A stretch of DNA of 64,000 nt. It comes from Voacanga thouarsii. Lineage: Eukaryota; Streptophyta; Magnoliopsida; Gentianales; Apocynaceae. Position 1 is the first letter of the stretch, and every line of letters starts with the position of its first letter. This document shows positions 57,465-64,000 of the stretch, in pieces. Both the position numbers and the translations under genes were made by a program. The notes under the pieces were generated by a model, which saw only the letters and a list, made by a program, of their open reading frames with translations, made no database searches and had not been told where the DNA came from. Location: the NCBI GenBank assembly GCA_026120185.1, contig JANUWF010001220.1:1550001-1614000 (forward strand), in the 5' to 3' direction.

Positions 57465-58071
57465 GTTCATTATAGCATGCCCTAATCAATAAAATTTATG
57501 TTTTTCCCTCAAAAATAAAATCTCTCCTCATTTTCAATATACTTTCGAATCCTTACTTGTAGCTCTTCTTTGAATGGACACAATAGTAAAAAATCGTCTA
57601 AAGGAATATGAAGAATAATGTTTCTCTTATAATAACTCTCAACATAGCTCATTTTGAATTTTTCTAATAAAAATTTGTCTATACTCTAAATTTTTAAATA
57701 CAAAAAGGGTTCCTTGTCTACTTCTTTTAATATATAAGTTTAATTATGGTTCCTCGACAAGATAGGTGGTCTTGTGAGAAAAAGACTTCAAATAGGTTAA
57801 TATTCAGCGGGACAAACATGGTGAAAAATATGCTTGGCTTCCCACATTTCTCACAAGTATGCTATAAAATATAAGCATGAAATCCAAATTGTCACCAAAT
57901 AAATCTAATCCAAAACAATTTTAAGGTTAAATATTAAAATAACATGCCCCGCAATAATGACCACAAACAACAAGAAGAATCACTTGGTATAATTTAATGT
58001 AAAGCAAAGAAATTGGCCTGATCGGAATACTTGAATATTTCCACGCATTCCTAATCATTGGAGGAAGAAAA
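57465..58071. other. Upstream region of the sulfotransferase pseudogene
   Basis: No repeats or coding signals recognised. The minus-strand frame 57927-58157 overlaps the gene start and has no support. Confidence 0.45.
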
Positions 58072-58079
58072 CTATAAAA
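58072..58079 (+). promoter_or_regulatory. TATA-box candidate of the sulfotransferase pseudogene
   Basis: 'ctataaaat' stands about 65-70 bp before the start codon at 58143, a plausible TATA position for a short leader. It has not been shown to work. Confidence 0.4.
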
Positions 58080-58142
58080 TTTACCTAGTAAAGGGTTAAT
58101 TATCAGCAGAAATATTGCCATTTTAATAATATTCTTGAAGCC

Positions 58143-59485
58143 ATGGCAATGTCTCAATCTTCTGCAGCTCCACAGTACTTAAAAGAGGAAGATCTACCCC
58201 AAGAATGTAAAGAAATACTTTCTTCTCTACCAAGAGAAAAGGGATGGGCTGAGCCTCATCTGTACAAATACCAAGGGTTTTGGTATCCGGCATGGCAGTT
58301 TCAAGGAGTTCTTGAATCTCAAAAACACTTCAATGCACAAAATTCTGATGTTTTCCTTGTTTCTGCTCCCAAGTGTGGCACCAGGCTAAAGGCCTTGGCT
58401 TTCACTATCATGAATCGGTCATGTTTCCCTATAGACAGCAGCCACCCCTTGCTCACCAACAATCCTCACCAAATTGTGCCCTGTTTGGAGCTTCATTTCT
58501 CCATTGAAGACCAATTCTTTGATCTCTCCTCAACTATTTTGCCTCGGCTCATTTCCACTCATTTGCCATATGTTTCTTTGCCAAATTCTATAAAAGATTC
58601 AGTATGTAAGGTTGTTTACATATGCAGGAACCCTTGTTAACAGACCTGATTTGGATTCAATTGATTGAGCCTAGGAGTTATAAGGTAGCTGGAGGGATAA
58701 GGAGATTGTGCTCATTCGAAGATTCACCCAGTATCAGATTGAGGGATATGGTTGGTATTCAAGATTCCTAAGAGTAGCAACTTCCTACAAATATGGTAGT
58801 CTAATTATATTGGATCCTTGATCTTTGATATGATCTTTGATATGATCTTTATTCCTCCTTATTTTATGGCTAGATTTAAGGTGTTAGGGCTATATGTAGC
58901 AGGCATTGGACGTTGTAATTTCTGTGTGAAGGAACCAGAAGACAATAAACACATACAAGAGATTTCTCCAATTCCATTTTTCTTCTACCCTAAGGACACA
59001 TTCATCTCACTTTGGCATTTCATGAACAATTTGACAGAATCCCATATGGGCACTAATTCACTAGAGGTGGCCTTTGATATGTTTTGTAGAGGAGTGAGCT
59101 TCTTTAGACCCTTTTGGGACCATGTCTTTGAATATTGGAACGAAAGCAAGAAAAGGCCTCAAAAGTCATGTTCTTGAGGTACGAAGATATGACAAAAGAA
59201 CCCAAAATTCACCTTAGAAATCTAGCTGAATTCTTGGGTTGCTCATTCTTTTCTGAGGAAGAAAAATCAGGATTGGTTGATGAAATCATAAAGTTGTGTA
59301 GCTTTGAAAATATGAGGAACTTGGAAGTGAACAGAAGTGGAACACTGCCATCTGGTGTGGCGCATAAGGCCTTTTTCTGGCGAGGCGAGTTCGGAAACTG
59401 GAAAAATCATCTGACGGATGAGTTGAATGATCAACTAAATCACCTTACGGAAAAGAAGTTCCGGGGTTCTGGATTACAAATATAA
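58143..59485 (+). pseudogene. Plant cytosolic sulfotransferase pseudogene
   Basis: The first part (58143-58640) has a Kozak-type start (gccATGGca) and reads LPQECKEILSSLPREKGW, then YQGFWYPAWQFQGVLESQKH, as in plant SOT enzymes that move sulfate from PAPS to small hydroxyl compounds in the cytosol. The PAPS-binding loop reads APKCGTRLKAL: the family TTW is reduced to TR by a 3-bp in-frame loss (near 58380). The catalytic-type His (STHLPY, residue 140) is kept, and VVYICRNP (residues 157-164) is the second PAPS site. There the frame meets an insert of about 357 bp. It resumes at about 58994 with DTFISLWHFMNNLTES and SFFRPFWDHVFEYWNESKKR. One base is missing near 59164, shifting frame to VMFLRYEDMTKEP and AFFWRGEFGNWKNHLT (family GDWKNH), ending GSGLQI at 59485. 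Plant SOT genes are usually single-exon with about 330-350 codons, which fits the sum of the pieces. Substrate cannot be told. Confidence 0.9.
58637..58993 (+). mobile_element. Insert of about 357 bp inside the sulfotransferase, possibly LINE-derived
   Basis: The sequence between RNP and DTFISLWHF has no counterpart in sulfotransferases. It is flanked by similar 8-9 bp words, 'aacccttg' before and 'taccctaag' after, suggesting an imperfect target duplication. In one frame it reads MARFKVLGLYVAGIGRCNFC followed by VKEPEDNKH, resembling the zinc-binding domain at the C-terminus of plant LINE reverse transcriptases (CxxC...E...H). There is no poly-A tail, so this is tentative. A 13-bp unit 'tgatctttgatat' is repeated nearly three times at 58819-58852. 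Confidence 0.45.
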
Positions 59486-59515
59486 GTCTCCAGAGAACTG
59501 CAATGGGTTGTATAC

Positions 59516-60210
59516 TGTTGACGTTAACTTTGTCGAGCCGACACAACGGTTACTTTGAGCCGATGCCGATTCGATAAGTTTGGATGAGCCGATAAAGTCA
59601 ACGTTTCAATCAGCCGACAGTCATGATCAACATCAACACCACGAAACCGATAAGAAGGAAAACAAACCCCTGATCTTTCGGCACAAGAATCCTGCACAAC
59701 TGTTGGGGGCATTCTTCGGCCGGAAGAAACTCCACGATCTGTTAGTGGATTCGATTGCAGCAAGTATAAAGTGGGAGCATCGCCCAGAACCAAGACATCA
59801 TGAACCATCAACCAACAACATTCAATTTCAATTTCTTCTACTTTGTCATCATTTACAGCTTTTTAGTCTAGGATTTCAATTTCTTACAGTTTTCTTATCA
59901 CTTTGTTATAATTTTCCTTTACAGTTTTATTTCTAATTTTTCCTTACAGCTTGTTGTTCTTCTTTCAAGTGTTAGACCTTTTTCCTTAACAATTTAATAC
60001 AAGTATCAGTCTTTTGCCCCAGAAAAATCATTCCGTTGAGCATTTTCAGCTGACTTTCTTGAACCCTTTCTATAGTAAGTTCAAGGAACCCGGTTCCCTG
60101 ATTCAAAAGAGATCTAATATCATTTTCTATTTCACCAAATCGGATCGTTTATGTTTATCAGAAAAGAAGCCGATCCCCGTCTGCATTGGCTCCTTATTTT
60201 GACCGCAACA
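59516..60210 (+). mobile_element. Solo LTR, 695 bp, just behind the sulfotransferase pseudogene
   Basis: TGTTGACGTTAAC at the start, GACCGCAACA at the end, and ATAC on both sides (59512-59515, 60211-60214). It contains repeated 'gagccgat' text near the start and a TATA-like 'gtataaagtggg' at 59763. No partner LTR or internal domain. The frames 59580-59936 (plus) and 59524-59811 (minus) are not supported. Its family is unknown. Confidence 0.6.
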
Positions 60211-60215
60211 ATACT

Positions 60216-60579
60216 ATAAAATTCTGTAAGTTATTTGCCAAAGCAAAATCATGATGTTTTTGAAGCTCTTGTACTACCCCCAAGGCCCTTTTTTTTTTTT
60301 TTTTGCTTAAGCTGTGTTTGTTTGAAAGACAATATTTTTCATTTGATCTTTGTGCATGTCTGCTTTAAATAAAGTGTCATAATAAAACTTTTAGTATACA
60401 TATACAATTTTTTTTTTAAATATGGTGCAAGCTCAGCCAATTAGAGCATCCGTGAGGCAAATGACGTTTTATGTGGGTTTTGAATACTACCAGTGGCCCA
60501 AAAAAAAAAAAGAGAAAAATACATAGCATGATTAATTGTAGGTTTAGGTAGGAGTGGTTGGAAAAGTAACAGTAAGAAA

Positions 60580-60650
<71 letters not shown>

Positions 60651-60970
60651 AGGTAAATTGATTCATGGGGTTTTAGTTCCTTGAATTGATATTGGTATTG
60701 TGTGGTTTGATATTAGGGAACAATTGTGTGGAGTGATTAGTTTGGATTGGAGATATTAGTCTGACTTCTGAAGTAAGTGGTTCAGGCATCTTCTGTTTTT
60801 CGAAATATTCTATAATTTGTATTTTCTGTATAAAATTTGGGAATTGAGTTTGGTTGTTTTATTTGGATTTTGGATCATAATACCATGTGGCTATGTGTGA
60901 TATGTGTTTAATGGCTCATGTGATTAAAGAAGGAGAGGAAGAACATGTTCTAAAATTTGTTTGTGTGACT
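60216..60970. repeat. Intergenic, with CT and AT microsatellites
   Basis: CT repeat (60581-60604) runs directly into an AT repeat (60605-60646). T runs at 60291-60304 and 60409-60418. No gene or transposon recognised. Confidence 0.8.
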
Positions 60971-60975
60971 GAAAT

Positions 60976-63031
60976 TGAAGGGAAGAAAAATAGGGGAGCA
61001 TGCTTCACGGGAAAAAAACAGAGAGAAAAAAAACACAAACCTTAATGGCTGCACGGAAGCGTTAAGATCATACATTTGCATGCTTTAAACCTACTAGGTT
61101 GAGTAGGAGTAGATTGAACGACAGGAATAGCTTCGCCTTACCCACTTGAAGAAGCTTCCGGTTGAAAACCCGCTAACCTTCTACTTCGCTTTGTTTGCAT
61201 GAACGCCAAGCTTTTTAACTCTCAGAATATACCAATGTCCAACTTCTTGTTGGTGAACACAAGAGTGAAGGAGAGTGGTCTCTAATCTCCTTAGTTCTCT
61301 TGCTATTGGTTAGCAAAGAAACAAGAACAAGGGATAGAACAAAACTCACGAGAGAGAGAGCTACATGAACAGAAACGTGAGAGGGAGTTTTTTTTGTGTG
61401 CTAGAGAGAAAAGCTAGGGAAAATAATAGGATTTTCTCTATACAAGAGTCTTGTTTATTATTAGCCAAAACTAGGTATCCAATTATCTGATAAACATATC
61501 CCCCGAGATATCATATTTCAAACACCCGAATGTTATCCAAAGAATAAGTTTGGCTTAACCCTAAACTCATCTAAACCGTATCTGAAAAAAACCCTACGGT
61601 CCAAGCTATTGGGCCGAAATAATATTTATTATTTTTCTTGGACCCAAAAGGCCCAAAATAATAAATATTAATTATTTATTTCCTGGACTTATATAAATAA
61701 CCCAATAAATAATTAATGAGCCCAAATGAACTAAAATAATTAATCTTTAATTATTTATTTTTTAGGCTTATATAAATAACCCAATAAATAATTATGCATT
61801 AATTATTGCCCCTTAGTTTAAGCCCAGGTTAATTTTCTAATTATTCAAACTGAACCTAAGCCCTGAATAATTAATTAACCAATTAAACTAAATAATTAAT
61901 TTCTCTCAACTCCTTTTTTATTTTATTTATTTATTTTATTCTAGTCTAATAATAAATTAGACATCTCGAATAAAATAAAATAAAATAAAATAAAATTCTC
62001 TTGAACTAAGACCAATTCCTCAACCCAAAATTAATTAGGACTTACGGGCTATTCCGATGACCAAAAAGACACATCGCCTTAGCTGCTAAAATGACCAAAA
62101 TACTCCTGCTATATAAATAGCTGTATTTTGCATTTTAAATATTTTCTAATATCACCATAAGAAAATATTGACCCCAAGGGCAATGCTGCATTAGTAAAGT
62201 CTCTGACCTACAGGTGAAATGACTAAAATACCCCTCTACACATCGATGTACATTTAGAGAGGAAGAAGTGTACTAACACCCCTCTAAATGACATCTACCA
62301 ACCTTAAGCTTCTAGTCTAATAATCCACGACTTCCTAGAGTGTTTTCGCTTTCCAAGGGAGCTACCCTAAAGCAAACATCCGAGTCATATTTCTCAGGGC
62401 CCTGGACATTTTAGATCATTCGGACAACCACAAGGGGCGATATTGTGTAGAAACTATCTTATACAAATCTATCTTAACTAACTAGTCACATATACCCAAT
62501 ATACAAGTATATTAGTTCTACCATAGAACCTCAACTATAACATATCAAAGCATATGCTTCCAACTTCGTCAGACCACCAACTCATACTCAAGTCATAGAG
62601 AATTAATCCACGCTGTAGTAGTAGTAGTCTAGGTTTCTATCATATAGTACTTTTAGAAACCACTACTACAAGTCCTGTCCTACGTATTCGAAATACGCTT
62701 ATATCATGAAGTGAGTGGACTACTCACTGGCTAAAGGTAAGCCATTCCCCATTTGGAATTCATAACATAATAACCTAAACATGATGAGATTTCCATTCTC
62801 ATCAATAGGTTAAGGATAAATGTTTATGTGTTAAATAACCCATGATCCATACCTCACTATGAAAGACCACCATTCACATGGATCACTTATTTAAACACAA
62901 TGAGTCTATTCCAAACGAAATTATATACAAACAAAAAGTAAATTCACAAAAAAAATTTGAAAATAAATTCTTTTATTAAAATATTCGATTTTACATCAGA
63001 AATCTAGTCTAAGAGGGCATACAATCCAATA
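60976..63031 (-). mobile_element. Solo LTR (reverse), 2056 bp, with perfect target duplication
   Basis: Flanked by GAAAT on both sides (60971-60975, 63032-63036). It begins TGAAGGG and ends CCAATA; on the minus strand this is TATTGGATTGTATGCCC (family TGTTGG, second base mutated) through CCTTCA. Its right half matches 48404-50243 and, inverted, 50531-52216. A TAAAA-type repeat lies at about 61970-61996, and ATTATTTATT-type text repeats near 61620-61760. No partner LTR, so recombination has probably removed the interior. Confidence 0.9.
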
Positions 63032-63036
63032 GAAAT

Positions 63037-63558
63037 CCCTGTCAGTCAATAAGAAATATAAGTCTGGTCTCCCTGACGGGATAAATAGTCAAGACTGATA
63101 TCAGTAATTCTCTCCCTAATCTGAAATTCATGAGCATATGTGTGATTGTTATGCGTAGGTTTTGATGTTGTAATGTTAGGGGGGAAAAAAAGAAAAAAAA
63201 GATTTTTCCAGGTTCGGTCACCAGTCTTCGCCCTTGTAATTTCTATGGTCTTCATGCATTGTTTTTGGTTGAATTGCTTGGTGGGACAGCTGTGTTTCCA
63301 AAAAAAAAAATGGGTCACAGTGCTTTGTTCACGTCTTCAAGGGTGGTTGGTTATTTGGCTATGGTGTGGGGACGGCTGTGTCCCCTGTGAGGACATCAGA
63401 TGTTCCCTTAAAAAAAATAAAAATAAAAATAAAATATGTTTTCGCCAGGGGTGACCACCGAAGCTATTTCTATGAAATTGGGGATTTGATGTGGGGACTA
63501 TTTGGTGCCCCCACAACTGATTGCAAATGCTGGATCTTGTTTATATAAAAAAAAATTG

Positions 63559-63595
<37 letters not shown>

Positions 63596-63868
63596 TAGCT
63601 AGAGAATGTTGTAAATGTGACACCTGATATTATCTGTTACTGCCATGTGACACCTTAAATTTACATGCATTTATCTATTATTTTTCTAATGAAATCTCAA
63701 GGGTCATGCAAATGAAAAGCCATTTGTAGATTCATTGGTTCTGGGTAATTCAAGGATTAACTTTTCATTACCCCCTTTTCCATGCTACTCCTCTCTTCTT
63801 CCCGATGTAGCTTTGTACTCTGGCTCTCCCTCTCTCCCGCTTGCACTTCTTCCCCTTCCCCCATAATC
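63037..63868. other. No gene recognised; intergenic
   Basis: Contains A runs at 63300-63310 and an AT microsatellite at 63561-63593. The open frames at 63046-63318 (minus), 63146-63454 and 63366-63548 have no recognised match. The pyrimidine-rich tract at 63770-63860 could be a leader or branch/acceptor region for what follows. Confidence 0.45.
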
Positions 63869-64000
63869 AGATGTTCTCCATCCCCGCTAGCAGTACAACT
63901 GTTGTTGCTGCGATGGAGGAGGTGGTTGCATCGCTTTTCCATCCCCAGACACTGATGGATACAGTGACAATGCCTTTTGTTCTTCCCAACGGATCCATGT
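63869..64000 (+). CDS. Partial ORF running off the window, unidentified
   Basis: An ATG at 63869 (MFSIPASSTTVVAAMEEVV) opens 44 codons to the window end, continuing LMDTVTMPFVLPNGSM. It stands after a CT-rich tract with an AG directly before the ATG. A second in-frame ATG is at 63911. It looks more protein-like than the neighbouring frames and could be the first exon of a host gene, but its length is too short to be sure. The minus-strand frame over the same region (63757-63942) is probably its shadow. Confidence 0.3.

Noticed and set aside
59580..59936. A 118-codon frame behind the sulfotransferase
   Set aside because: It lies wholly inside the TG...CA solo LTR at 59516-60210 and shows no domain.
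63146..63454. A 102-codon plus-strand frame near the right end
   Set aside because: Starts with a run of Lys from an A-rich tract and ends in an A-rich tract; no recognised motif or leader.

Overview
The window looks like nuclear DNA of a flowering plant, most likely a eudicot. It is AT-rich with no operon-like packing. It is filled with Ty1/copia and Ty3/gypsy LTR retrotransposons, CACTA, hAT and Stowaway DNA transposons, and solo LTRs. The one clear host-type gene relic is a plant cytosolic sulfotransferase. I did not identify the species. I saw no intact protein-coding gene, no rRNA or tRNA gene, and no CRISPR array. Almost every open reading frame is a piece of a decayed transposon protein.

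Left stack (1-18.2 kb): a SIRE-like copia element (about 3.64-17.88 kb) carries an extra ORF between pol and its 3' LTR. Its 5' LTR is split by a CACTA element whose 3' part fills 1-3633. Its extra ORF is split by a reverse-oriented non-autonomous gypsy-like element (11109-16556). Its 3' LTR is cut by a Stowaway MITE (17883-18188).

Middle stack (19.6-34.6 kb): a very decayed copia element (about 19.66-28.0 kb) is interrupted in gag by a Tork/Tnt1-like copia element (19922-25186, target duplication TAATG). A second reverse-oriented gypsy-like element follows (28647-34596) with an unassigned minus-strand reading frame.

Satellite and CACTA stack (34.6-54.25 kb): an ACCAAC-rich stretch and about 13 copies of a 150-bp tandem repeat run up to a CACTA terminus at 37233. 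Beyond it lies a tandem array of about 520-bp units. That array is split by a reverse-oriented solo LTR (37813-39020) and by an Athila-like gypsy element (40672-53077, target duplication GTGTG). The gypsy 5' LTR holds a hAT MITE with an 8-bp target duplication, and its 3' LTR holds two solo LTRs in opposite orientations.

Right flank (54.25-64 kb): the only low-transposon part. It holds a possible last exon on the minus strand (55210-55385), a leader-like higher-GC stretch, a sulfotransferase pseudogene with at least three lesions (58143-59485), a short solo LTR just behind it (59516-60210), a 2-kb solo LTR (60976-63031, target duplication GAAAT), and an ORF that runs off the window end.

How the parts relate: the window is best read as a layered record of insertions. 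Boundaries were set from TG...CA ends, target-site duplications, primer-binding sites and LTR pairs compared by eye. No new functional system stands out. The most unusual items are the unassigned ORF in the non-autonomous element, the 520-bp tandem CACTA array, the sequence block shared by three gypsy families, and the hAT insertion with an empty-site control in the sister LTR.
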